Shown: positions 45,591 through 53,928 of the stretch, in pieces
How positions within the stretch are numbered: position 1 is the stretch's first letter
Layout of the letters: each line of letters opens with the position of its first letter
Assembly (NCBI GenBank): GCA_022778715.1
Contig: JALFRW010000007.1
Location: 186,001 to 250,000, forward strand
Length of the DNA: 64,000 nt
Source of the DNA: Ezakiella sp.
GTDB taxonomy: Bacteria; Bacillota; Clostridia; Tissierellales; Peptoniphilaceae
Direction of reading: 5' to 3'
The notes under the pieces: generated by a model
The model's database searches: none
Told to the model about the DNA's origin: nothing
Seen by the model: only the letters and a program-made list of their open reading frames with translations
Position numbers and translations under genes: made by a program

Positions 45591-47620
45591 TAAAAACTCA
45601 CTTCGTCTAACTTTCTCAAATTATTGTCTTTAATAATTTTAATCAATTTACCGGGATATTCGGAATCTGTTGCATATCCAGCTCTTCTAATTGCAAACGC
45701 ACCGCGAATCGGATCAAACATCACATCTCTAAAAATTTGATATCTTTCTTTTGTCAAAAGTAAATCTTTATGATCTTGCCAGCTTTCTTCCACAGTTTTG
45801 TATGCTCTAAACTTATCGTCTATCCTGTATTTCACGCCGTTATATTCTTCCCAAGTGTTTGAAACAATGTATCCGTTTGAACCGGTTCCCTTTATTCCAA
45901 ACAAATTCTTTGAAATTTTTCCACTGTATTTATCTACAGGCACATATTGTCCCCAGCCGGTTTCCAAAATAGCTTGTGCCATTTGAATTGACGCTGCCAT
46001 TCCAGTTTTATTCATTGAGCTAATTGCAAGCGGTGAGAACTTTTCAATAAATTGGTCCTTAGGAACGATCGGAGTCGGACCGTATGTTTTTTCGTTATGA
46101 ATTTTAACGCTAACCTTGTCGCTTGCAAGTTCGCCACTTGCTGTTTTAGTTTTAACATACACATTGTATTGACCACTTGCTTTTCCAGTCGGCGTAAAAC
46201 TTGTTTTACCGCCCACAATTCCCTTTATTGTAAAACCTTGGGTGCCTTCAAAAACATAGGTAACACTCATTGCTGGTACATTTGAATCGTAGGACAAATC
46301 CAAATTGTCCGTAATAACTGCATTTGGTCCAATACCTTTCAGAAGAAGCCTCTTTCCTCCTTTTATATTAACATTTATTTTTTCAGTTGAGAGTACCTCT
46401 CCGTTTGGAAGAGTTACCTCAGCCCTTAAATAATAATTTCCATTTAATTCTTCGCCAGGATTAAAAATATATCCTCCGTACGGTAGCTCTTTTAAAAGTT
46501 TTTCTCCAAGCGGAGTACCCAAATAATATCTGGTGCTTTGCACTTCAAAATTTCTGTTTACATTCAAATTCACTGTTCCGTTTATGTTTTGTCCGGATTT
46601 CACACCAGTTAAACTAAATCTCTTTTCAGTAAAAATTGTAAAGCTGACTGGATTTGAAATATAATTGTTGCCCGCAATATCTACAGCATTCATTGTAACT
46701 TGCACATTTCTCGTTTCACCACCCGGCACTTCAAATTGCCAAGCAGCAAAAGGATCCTTATTTTCAAATTTTTGTGCTGTGTTTGTGCTGTTGTCCACCA
46801 CTGTATAGCTAAGGCTGACAGGAATGAAATTTAATTCAGGCATAAGTTCAGCAGCACCATTAATAATATCTCCGCTATTTACACCTCTAATAGCAACTTC
46901 CGGCACCAAATTTGTAGTTACTTTTTTACCGCGACCAGCGACAATATTTCCATTTTGATCATAGCTTGCTACCAAAATAATTCCAAAATCTTTGCCCTTC
47001 CAAGGTGTGTAGGTAAGGTTGTTGTCGTTTGAAACTGAATTCAAATAACCTTTCTTAGTAATACTGTCCAGTAAAAACAGTTTTGAACTCTTAATTCTTG
47101 GAGCTATATTTTTGCCGGCAATAACTGTAAAATTTGTAACACCATTAACGTCATCTTTAAATCCATCAACATAATAACTGTCGTCAGGATTTGGAGTACC
47201 CTCTACAATTGAAATCGTATTTGTCATGTTGTCATAAAGAACCTGCATATTAAAACTTTCTGCAATCACTCTAACCGGCACATAAGTTCTGTTGTTTATG
47301 ATTTCAGCCGGCACATCGCTCAAATAAAAAGTGCCGTCAGGAAGTTCAATAAGTTTGCTGTTAATTTGAAGAGTCATCTTGCCGTTTACATCTTCAACGA
47401 TTACTTCTTTACTGTAATCTATATATCTAACTTCTTTTTGTAGTGCCTCTGAAACAAATCTGACAGGTACCAAAGTTCTATCATGCTTATTTATAGCTTG
47501 TGCTTTTTCTGTAATATCAATACCATTTACCAAAATCTTAGCCGATGGTCTCGCTTCAACTTTAGTAATAATGGTAAGTACAAATGCAAAAATCATTAAA
47601 ATCTTATATAACTTTTTCAT
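45590..47620 (-). CDS. Secreted stalk-domain glucosaminidase (autolysin-like)
   Basis: A 676-residue exported cell-wall hydrolase. Signal peptide (1-23, ending VEA), then a copper-amine-oxidase-N stalk domain (about 28-140: INKHDRTLVPVRFVSEALQKEVRYID and IINNRTYVPVRVIAESFNMQVLYD). About four beta-sandwich-like repeats fill 150-510 (each with a VNLNVN or DLSYDSNVPA core). The C-terminal domain (about 525-676) is a FlgJ/LytG-type endo-beta-N-acetylglucosaminidase: ISSMNKTGMAASIQMAQAILETGWG, NLFGIKGTG, YKTVEESWQDHKDLL. The catalytic glutamate is in LETGWG. First gene of the minus-strand operon down to the CBS gene. Confidence 0.9.
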   Translation of the reverse strand: MKKLYKILMIFAFVLTIITKVEARPSAKILVNGIDITEKAQAINKHDRTLVPVRFVSEALQKEVRYIDYSKEVIVEDVNGKMTLQINSKLIELPDGTFYLSDVPAEIINNRTYVPVRVIAESFNMQVLYDNMTNTISIVEGTPNPDDSYYVDGFKDDVNGVTNFTVIAGKNIAPRIKSSKLFLLDSITKKGYLNSVSNDNNLTYTPWKGKDFGIILVASYDQNGNIVAGRGKKVTTNLVPEVAIRGVNSGDIINGAAELMPELNFIPVSLSYTVVDNSTNTAQKFENKDPFAAWQFEVPGGETRNVQVTMNAVDIAGNNYISNPVSFTIFTEKRFSLTGVKSGQNINGTVNLNVNRNFEVQSTRYYLGTPLGEKLLKELPYGGYIFNPGEELNGNYYLRAEVTLPNGEVLSTEKINVNIKGGKRLLLKGIGPNAVITDNLDLSYDSNVPAMSVTYVFEGTQGFTIKGIVGGKTSFTPTGKASGQYNVYVKTKTASGELASDKVSVKIHNEKTYGPTPIVPKDQFIEKFSPLAISSMNKTGMAASIQMAQAILETGWGQYVPVDKYSGKISKNLFGIKGTGSNGYIVSNTWEEYNGVKYRIDDKFRAYKTVEESWQDHKDLLLTKERYQIFRDVMFDPIRGAFAIRRAGYATDSEYPGKLIKIIKDNNLRKLDEVSF

Positions 47621-47628
47621 ACTGCCTC

Positions 47629-47663
47629 CATATACATATATATATATATATATATTTATATTA
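47629..47663. repeat. TA-rich simple repeat upstream of the glucosaminidase gene
   Basis: An alternating TA tract of about 25-30 bp lies just upstream of the start codon of the glucosaminidase gene. Length variation could alter expression, but this is not demonstrated. Confidence 0.6.
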
Positions 47664-47742
47664 TAAATTAAAAACTGCTTAAAATCAAGAATTTTTTAAT
47701 AATATATAATTTTATAAAAGAGAATTTAAAATTATATACTAT

Positions 47743-47771
47743 TTTACAAAATAAAAATTAAATGCTATAAT
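47743..47771 (+). promoter_or_regulatory. Promoter of xpt
   Basis: TTTACA (47743-47748), 17 nt, TATAAT (47766-47771). The predicted leader is under 20 nt and holds AGGTGGTG, leaving no room for a purine riboswitch. Confidence 0.72.
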
Positions 47772-47794
47772 AGCTCACATAGGTGGTGATATAA

Positions 47795-48367
47795 ATGGAT
47801 TTATTAAAACAAAAAATTCTAACCGAAGGCGAAGTTCTGGATGGTGGAGTCTTAAAAGTAGACAATTTTCTAAACCATAGACTTGATATTGAATTTCTTA
47901 ATGAAGTTGGATTATATTTTAACGACAAATTCAAAAACGCCGGCGTAAATAAAATAATAACAATTGAAAGTTCCGGTATTGCAATCGCAACTATCACTGC
48001 ACAATATTTACACGTGCCGGTGGTTTTTGTCAAGAAAAATGTGCATATTAATTTACCGGACGATGTATATATTGAAAATGTACAAAGTTTCACACAAAAA
48101 AAAGATAACAAGTTAGTTATCGCAAAGAAATTTATCAATAAGGGCGACAAGATTTTAATTTTGGACGATTTTCTTGCAAAAGGAAATGCACTAAATGCTC
48201 TTATTAATATGGTGGAAAAAGCCGGAGCAAATATTGTTGGCATCGGTATAGTAATTGAAAAAGTTTTTCAAGGTGGCGGTGATAGAATCAGAGAACGCGG
48301 TTTTGACGTGTACTCTCTTGCAAAAATTAAATCAATGGAAAACAACCATATTGTTTTCGAAGACTAA
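47795..48367 (+). CDS. xpt: Xanthine phosphoribosyltransferase
   Basis: A 190-residue purine-salvage enzyme (xanthine to XMP). It begins MDLLKQKILTEGEVLDGGVLKVDNFLNHRLD; a family hallmark is TIESSGIAIATITAQYLHVPVVFVKK, and the PRPP loop is ILILDDFLAKGNAL. Length normal. Start with AGGTGGTGATATAA upstream. Monocistronic; no guanine riboswitch as found upstream of xpt in Bacillus. Confidence 0.96.
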   Translation: MDLLKQKILTEGEVLDGGVLKVDNFLNHRLDIEFLNEVGLYFNDKFKNAGVNKIITIESSGIAIATITAQYLHVPVVFVKKNVHINLPDDVYIENVQSFTQKKDNKLVIAKKFINKGDKILILDDFLAKGNALNALINMVEKAGANIVGIGIVIEKVFQGGGDRIRERGFDVYSLAKIKSMENNHIVFED

Positions 48368-48369
48368 TT

Positions 48370-48402
48370 CGCCTTGTATGTTCACAAGGCGTTTTTGTTT
48401 TT
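48370..48402 (+). terminator. Terminator of xpt
   Basis: GCCTTGT, 6-nt loop, ACAAGGC, then GTTTTTGTTTTT, directly after the xpt stop. Confidence 0.88.
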
Positions 48403-48469
48403 AGATATTTGCGAAATTCTTACATATTCTTTTTCTAATTTTGCAAGTTATGATTTAAATCACAAAAAT

Positions 48470-48517
48470 TTGACTATTAATTATAAAAACTTTATAATTA
48501 ATATAGTGATAATTATA
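48470..48517 (+). promoter_or_regulatory. Promoter of the tryptophanase-family gene with inverted repeat
   Basis: TTGACT (48470-48475), 17 nt, TATAAT (48493-48498). The -10 box starts a perfect 8-bp inverted repeat, TATAATTA, 9 nt, TAATTATA (48493-48517), covering the transcription start. A second imperfect palindrome (TAGTG...CACTA, 48504-48528) overlaps it. Operator-like. Confidence 0.7.
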
Positions 48518-48551
48518 GTTATACACTACATAAATTTTTTTGGAGGAGATT

Positions 48552-50192
48552 ATGACAGAAAAATATGATTTAAATTTTCCAAAGCCAACTCATTTTACTT
48601 TTGCAGTAAAAGATTTGCCGGATGTTAGCGTGGAGCAAAGAGAGAAGGCTTTAAAAAACACTCATTACAACGAATTTGCTTTTCCGTCGGGACTTTTGTC
48701 GGTGGATATGCTTTCAGACTCGGGTACAACTGCTATGACAAACACCCAATGGGCGGCTCTATTCTTGGGTGACGAAGCATACGGCAGAAACACCGGTTAC
48801 TATGTATTATTGGACACTTTTAGGGACATTTTTGAACGCGGTGGCGAAAAAAATTGGAAAAAGATTTTGGATCTCGTTCGCACAGATTGTCGCGACGTGG
48901 ACAAAATGATTGACGAAGTTTACTTACACGAATATGAAGGCGGACTTTTTAATGGTGGAGCAGCCCAACTTGAACGTCCAAATGCTTTTATTATTCAGCA
49001 GGGTCGTGCAGCTGAATCTGTACTTATGGAAATTGTGAGAAATATTTTAAAAGAACGCTATCCGGATAAAGTTTTCACTATTCCATCAAATGGTCACTTC
49101 GATACCACCGAAGGAAACATAAAACAAATGGGTTCCATCCCTCGCAATTTGTACAACAAAAAGTTGCTTTATGAAATTCCGAAAAATGGCAAATACGAAA
49201 AAAATCCATTCAAAGGAAATATGGATATTGAAAAGTTGGAAGAGCTAATCGAAAGCGTTGGCGTGGAAAATGTGCCCCTGATTTTTACTTGCATCACGAA
49301 CAACACTGTTTGTGGTCAACCCGTTTCTATGGAAAACCTCCGCGAAATTCACCGAGTGTCCAGAAAGTATGATATTCCACTAATTTTTGATGCTGCAAGA
49401 TGGGCGGAAAATGCTTACTTCATCAAGATGAACGAAAGTGGCTATATAGACAAGTCAATTGCAGAAATCGCAACTGAAATGTTCTCGTACTGTGACGGTT
49501 TCTGTATGTCCGCAAAAAAAGACGGCCACGCAAACATGGGCGGCATGCTCGCATTTAGAGATAAAGGTTTGTTCTGGCAAAAGTTCAGTGATTTCAACGA
49601 AGATGGCTCGGTAAAAGTTGATGTGGGGGTTAGACTAAAAGTAAAACAAATTTCTTGTTACGGCAACGATTCTTACGGTGGGATGAGCGGTCGTGATATT
49701 ATGGCTCTTTCTGTTGGTTTATATGAAAGCTGTAATTTTAATTACATGGACTCTCGAGTTAAACAATGTGAATATCTAGCTCAAGGTTTCTACAAAGCCG
49801 GCATAAAAGGCGTTGTGCTCCCGGCAGGTGGTCATGCTGTCTACATCAATATGGACGAATTTTTTGATGGTAAGCGTAGCCACGAATCTTTTGCCGGTCA
49901 GGGTTTTTCTGTGGAATTAATTCGTCGCTACGGAATTCGTGTCGCTGAACTCGGCGACTATTCTATGGAATACGATTTAAAAACTCCCGAACAACAAGCA
50001 GAACTCTTAAACGTTGTGAGATTTGCTGTGGATAGAAGCAGACTCACTCAAGAACATTTGGATTATGTAATCGCAGCTGTAAAAGCTCTTTATGAAGACA
50101 GGCAATCCATTCCAAACATGAAAATCACATGGGGTGAAAATCTTCCAATGCGGCACTTTCATGCATTCTTGGAACCATACGAAAATAAATAA
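48552..50192 (+). CDS. tnaA: Tryptophanase / tyrosine phenol-lyase family beta-eliminating lyase
   Basis: A 546-residue PLP enzyme cleaving tryptophan (or tyrosine) to indole (or phenol), pyruvate and ammonia. PLP-lysine motif CMSAKKDGHANMGG (Lys323). Relatives are near 455-471 residues; here about 46 extra residues sit between RDIF (94) and IIQQGR (151). By recalled alignment the specificity positions are mixed: Asp184 (HFDTT) and His535 (MRHF) as in tryptophanase, but Arg381 (SGRD) as in tyrosine phenol-lyase. Several stretches (KSIAEIATEMFSYCDG) also resemble the latter. ATG at 48552 follows TTGGAGGAGATT. Monocistronic, without a visible TnaC-like leader or permease. Confidence 0.88.
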   Translation: MTEKYDLNFPKPTHFTFAVKDLPDVSVEQREKALKNTHYNEFAFPSGLLSVDMLSDSGTTAMTNTQWAALFLGDEAYGRNTGYYVLLDTFRDIFERGGEKNWKKILDLVRTDCRDVDKMIDEVYLHEYEGGLFNGGAAQLERPNAFIIQQGRAAESVLMEIVRNILKERYPDKVFTIPSNGHFDTTEGNIKQMGSIPRNLYNKKLLYEIPKNGKYEKNPFKGNMDIEKLEELIESVGVENVPLIFTCITNNTVCGQPVSMENLREIHRVSRKYDIPLIFDAARWAENAYFIKMNESGYIDKSIAEIATEMFSYCDGFCMSAKKDGHANMGGMLAFRDKGLFWQKFSDFNEDGSVKVDVGVRLKVKQISCYGNDSYGGMSGRDIMALSVGLYESCNFNYMDSRVKQCEYLAQGFYKAGIKGVVLPAGGHAVYINMDEFFDGKRSHESFAGQGFSVELIRRYGIRVAELGDYSMEYDLKTPEQQAELLNVVRFAVDRSRLTQEHLDYVIAAVKALYEDRQSIPNMKITWGENLPMRHFHAFLEPYENK

Positions 50193-50198
50193 TTTTTC

Positions 50199-50226
50199 AA
50201 AAAACAGGCTTTGCAGCCTGTTTTTT
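50199..50226 (+). terminator. Terminator of the tryptophanase-family gene
   Basis: AAAAAACAGGCT, TTGC, AGCCTGTTTTTT: 12-bp stem with T run, 7 nt after the stop. Confidence 0.88.
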
Positions 50227-50621
50227 GTATTCTTATTATTGGTAAATTTCATGTTTCCTGATTTTCTCAATATTCGTATTGCCTAAATTTCTTCTGCTTT
50301 CAAAATTTTTTATTCTCTTGATTAAAGTGAGTGTGTTGTGTTCTATAGTTTTGCTACCGGTCGTATAATCTAATCATTGAAATACAAACACTTCTACAAT
50401 ATCCTTTTCTTAAGAATATGGATTTATATAGCATTTAAGTATTTCAATCGTCATTTTATACAAAGGAAATATCGCGATATATCTATTCTATAAAAGTTTA
50501 TAATTACATTTTGAAAAACCATATTGCTTTTTTCTCTTTTTAACATATGTTTTTTAGCATCAAACAAAAATATATCTCACCCTGCTTGTGATACTTTAAT
50601 CCAACTTTCATATCCTTTGAA
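50227..50621. other. Gene-free stretch downstream of the decayed ABC locus
   Basis: No open frame with a start and ribosome site. On the minus strand only short broken frames occur (for example MKVGLKYHKQGEIYF and a stop, near 50610-50540). It probably belongs to the decayed ABC operon, but no domain can be named. Confidence 0.5.
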
Positions 50622-52193
50622 TCATTTTACAAATTTCACCACATTTTCTTGAGTCATTTTTATAAACTCATAGTCATGAGTTATTATAATAATAATTTTC
50701 CCATCTTCTTTCATTTCTTTTATTACTTTTATCAAATTTCTCATATTTTTAAAACAAAGCCCCGATGTAGGCTCGTCTAATATTACAATACCCTTTGGAC
50801 TTGCCTTTGCAAGTGCAAGAGCAAGCCTTTGTTTTTCTCCTCCCGATAAACTCTGAGGGTGAAAGTCTTTTTTGTCCCAAAGTCCAAATTCTCTTAAAGT
50901 TTCCTCTTTTAATTTTTCATCATTTGATACAATGGAAATCTCGCTATATACCGATTCTGTAAAAAGTTGATAATTTACATCTTGCATCACAAGGGATATA
51001 TTGCCTGCGTGATTTTTTATTTTTTCTTTACAATAGTATACTTCTCCTTTTTGCCCCTTATTCAGTCCGCAAATAATTCTAATAAAAGAAGATTTTCCGA
51101 TTCCATTTTCTCCAATTATAAAATGAATTCCCTTGCTAAAAGATATTGAAAAATCAAATATTTCTTTTCCTCCGCTATATTTACAATAAAAATCTTTGCA
51201 AATTAATTCATCTTCCTCGTTATATGATTTGTCAAATAGTTTTTTTTCAGTATAATTATCATTTTTAAAATCCCTTTCTTCTATATTTTGTAAAATCCTG
51301 AGATGATGCTTTTTTATCAAAACATCATCTACATTATTTTTGTCATATGAAAAAATTTTGTTGTTCTCAATTACAAAAATTTTATCCAAAATATCCCTTA
51401 AATAATAAAGCCTATGCTCTGCAATTATTATAATTTTACCCTGTTTTTTTAAAATCTTTATATCTTCAGAAAGCCTGTTTATAGACTCTCTATCCAGTGA
51501 TGCGGAAGGTTCATCAAATAGGTAAATCTCGTTATCCATGACAGAAACAGAAGTTATGGCAACTAATTGTTTTTCTCCCACTGATAATTTAAGTAAATCT
51601 TTATTCAGAAGTTTTTCTGTCGAAAGCAGTTTGGTATAGTATTCTATCCTATTAAAAATTTCCTCTTTTCCCATTTTTCTATTTTCCAAGGCAAAGGCTA
51701 TTTCATCAAGGGAATTTATTACATAAAATTGATTTTTTGGATTTTGAAATACTGTCGATATTTTCTCGCTTCTTTTTGTAATATCACTTTCCAGTAAATT
51801 CTCGCAATTTAATTTTATATCCCCGCATATTTTTGCACTTGTTATCTCTGGGATTATACCGTTTATTAGTTTTATAAGAGAAGATTTACCGCTTCCCGAT
51901 GAGCCTACCAAAGCATAGACCTTGTTTTCCGATAATTTAAGAGAAAAGTTTTCGAGTATTTTATTTTCTCCGTCATAAGAAAAATCTACATTCCTAAATT
52001 CTATATCAGTAGTTTTCATTTCCCTATCTTGTCCGAAGTTTATCTTCTTTTGCTCCATCTCTTTAAATAAATTCTCCAGATTATCAACTGCCGTATTCGC
52101 CTGAAATTGGTACATGGATACATACATTATCTTCATAGTATTTGAAAAAAACAGTCCCATAAAAAAAGTGAAAATAAAACCTTGGCACTCCAC
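50622..52193 (-). CDS. Intact reading frame: end of exporter membrane domain fused to two ECF-type ATPase domains
   Basis: A 523-codon open frame inside the larger pseudogene. It begins (GTG at 52193) in the middle of an exporter transmembrane domain, continues as an exporter-type linker and strand (DIEFRNVDFSYDGENKILENFS), and from Walker A (GSSGSGKSSLIKL) on reads as an ECF/CbiO-type ATPase (INGIIPEI, VFQNPKNQFY, LSVGEKQ, LFDEPSASLD). A second ATPase domain follows (about 320-523: GENGIGKSS, LSGGEKQRLALALA, ILDEPTSGL). Both nucleotide sites look intact, so a protein could be made, but without a ribosome site at the start. Called chimeric; see the pseudogene entry. Confidence 0.7.
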   Translation of the reverse strand: MECQGFIFTFFMGLFFSNTMKIMYVSMYQFQANTAVDNLENLFKEMEQKKINFGQDREMKTTDIEFRNVDFSYDGENKILENFSLKLSENKVYALVGSSGSGKSSLIKLINGIIPEITSAKICGDIKLNCENLLESDITKRSEKISTVFQNPKNQFYVINSLDEIAFALENRKMGKEEIFNRIEYYTKLLSTEKLLNKDLLKLSVGEKQLVAITSVSVMDNEIYLFDEPSASLDRESINRLSEDIKILKKQGKIIIIAEHRLYYLRDILDKIFVIENNKIFSYDKNNVDDVLIKKHHLRILQNIEERDFKNDNYTEKKLFDKSYNEEDELICKDFYCKYSGGKEIFDFSISFSKGIHFIIGENGIGKSSFIRIICGLNKGQKGEVYYCKEKIKNHAGNISLVMQDVNYQLFTESVYSEISIVSNDEKLKEETLREFGLWDKKDFHPQSLSGGEKQRLALALAKASPKGIVILDEPTSGLCFKNMRNLIKVIKEMKEDGKIIIIITHDYEFIKMTQENVVKFVK

Positions 52194-53009
52194 AACGCCG
52201 GACTATCCCCTCGTGAAACCATAGATAAAGCTATGAAAACAGGGCTTAATATAAAAATATTTAAAATCCACTGAAAAGCCACATAAGGAATTCTGCAGGA
52301 CATGGAATATTTGTATACCATTTCTTTGTACTCAATTATTGAATCATATAGTTTTTTAAATCCGATGACCGGTGCATTGAAAATCTTCACTACGGGCATA
52401 CTGCGCACATATTCAACTGCTCCTGCGTTTAACTCATCAAGTTTCTTCATGTAAGCATCCATAAATTGGGTTTCTCCCATCATCTTTTTCATTATAATTA
52501 GAGATATAAAAACAATAATCACAAAAAATATTCCAAGATATATATCAAGTGTAAATACCAAAGCCAGCATCAATAATGGTGTTAAAATAGCAGCCGTTTG
52601 ATCTGGAATCAGATGGGCGACAATCATGTGCGTTTGTTCCACATTATTGTCTATTATTTTTCTGACTTTTCCCGAGTTATGTACATCAAAAAAAGTATTT
52701 GAAGCCTCTAAAAGATGCCTTATCCCCTTTTCTCTTAATCTTGTTTCCCAGTCTAAATCCCGCAAGATGAATCATCCACGTTCCTGCAAGATATAAAAGT
52801 CCATGAGAAATAAACAAAAGTAAAATAGTCATATAAATTTTTAAAGCTTCCTTAAGACTTTCTCCTAAAAAAACATCTTTAAGTAGCAGCCATATTAAAT
52901 AATAAGCTGTAAATTGCATTATAATCCCTGTCATGGTTAAAATGACAGATAAAAATCCATGAATTTTTTTCTCCGGCATATAGGAAAATAATTTCTTTTA
53001 TAATTTCAA
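50622..53009 (-). pseudogene. Broken chimeric ABC transporter (exporter membrane domain joined to ECF-type double ATPase)
   Basis: Minus strand, AAAGGAGG (53024-53017) then TTG at 53009. The fourth codon is TAA (53000-52998), after which KKLFSYMPEKK continues in frame as a normal exporter start. The frame then shifts near 52735 (GFRLGNKI joins LREKGIRHLLEASNTFFDVH in ORF 52765-52133) and again near 52180 (into the frame ending at 50622). Pieces together give exporter helices 1-6 (about 53009-52080), then an ECF-like double ATPase. One nonsense codon, two frameshifts and a fusion at Walker A indicate a decaying gene. Relatives of the two parent types commonly share operons for metal or siderophore transport. 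Confidence 0.8.
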
Positions 53010-53484
53010 TACAAAACCTCCTTTCAAAAGTGTAAATATTTTGTGTATACATAAAATTGTTTCATTGTGTGATATTCTTCAATTTTCATTAGTTTTTATA
53101 ATTTTCTATCTTTTTTATTCCACTCTCACGAGATGAATTGTTAAATCTATATAGAATTCTTCTGTGTAATCTCGTCATTTTTAAGCTCTTCTAATTTAAT
53201 TTTCTAATTTTCATCTAACATAAGTGCAAGGAAAGGACTTTTTAATATTAAATTCTTTTATATTGAAAGTCTTTTCATATCGCAAAATCCTATCTTAGTG
53301 TGTGTAATAAGATTCTATAAAATCCTTTTTATCCAATTTCTATTTCGGGGTTTTCTCATATATTCATAGTCCTTTTATAAATTGGATTCGTTCTTATCTT
53401 CTTCATATTATTACTAACAAATTTAGTATTATTTGTTTTTCTTAATAGTTGACAACATATATTCCTCTAAACCTCCCCCTTTGC
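53010..53484 (-). other. Degraded DNA between orphan promoter and broken ABC gene
   Basis: No intact gene. Just after the orphan promoter there is a nine-codon frame, ATG at 53458 reading MLSTIKKNK then stop (53429), with AGAGGAA upstream. Further short minus-strand pieces (MKKIRTNPIYKRTMNI near 53410-53360) end in stops. It looks like the leftover of the first gene(s) of the ABC operon. Confidence 0.5.
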
Positions 53485-53546
53485 ATTATAGTTAGTCTTA
53501 GCTAACTCGAAGAATAAAAAATATAGTTAGCAGAGCCTAACTATAT
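53485..53546 (-). promoter_or_regulatory. Orphan promoter with two matching palindromic operators
   Basis: Minus-strand TATAAT at 53490-53485. Palindrome 1 is AGTTAG, 6 nt, CTAACT (53490-53507), filling the promoter spacer. Palindrome 2 is ATATAGTTAG, 6 nt, CTAACTATAT (53521-53546), perfect 10-bp arms. Both share AGTTAG-N6-CTAACT, with centres 35 bp apart. The arms recall metalloregulator (DtxR-like) half-sites, but the spacing differs from the known consensus. Confidence 0.65.
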
Positions 53547-53793
53547 TACACATATCTGAGGACAAAAGTCAATACTTTTGTTTATTTTTAATGATTCTTT
53601 TTTATTATGTAAACTCGTTCATGATACTATATTTATTCACTGCCACAAATGAAATCTGTATGCTTATAGTCTGCAATTATAAGAATATATTAAGCCACGG
53701 CAAAAAATTTAAAAAATTTAGACTTCTTTAATCGATTAATCAATAAATTCTAAAATCCGCTTGGTTGCGTTTATGCCACGATATAATATTAAA

Positions 53794-53812
53794 CGCTTTA
53801 AAATTTGAAGCG
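53794..53812 (-). terminator. Terminator of tRNA-Leu
   Basis: CGCTT/AAGCG stem around an A/T loop, with TTTAATATT following on the minus strand, 11 nt past the CCA end. Confidence 0.5.
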
Positions 53813-53822
53813 CATTTTAAAG

Positions 53823-53909
53823 TGGTGCAGATGGGGGGATTTGAACCCCCACGCTCGCTTGAACTCATGGACCTGAACCATGCGCGTCTGCCAATTCCGC
53901 CACATCTGC
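53823..53909 (-). tRNA. tRNA-Leu (anticodon CAG)
   Basis: The minus strand folds as an 87-nt class II tRNA including encoded CCA. Acceptor GCAGATG/CATCTGC, D arm with GGCAGACGC, anticodon stem CATGG/CCATG with loop TTCAGGT (anticodon CAG), long variable arm, T arm GGGGG-TTCAAAT-CCCCC. Decodes CUG. Confidence 0.96.
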
Positions 53910-53928
53910 ATATCGGCCGGAAAGCCGA

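Noticed and set aside
47629-47795. Guanine riboswitch expected upstream of xpt
   Set aside because: The promoter leaves a leader under 20 nt and no purine-aptamer core is present.
47758-48243. 161-codon minus-strand frame opposite xpt
   Set aside because: Shadow of a clear xpt gene, with no motif of its own.
48374-48568. 64-codon frame upstream of the lyase gene as a TnaC-like leader peptide
   Set aside because: It spans the xpt terminator and the lyase promoter, so it is not transcribed as one unit, and no TnaC-like Trp/Pro pattern is present.
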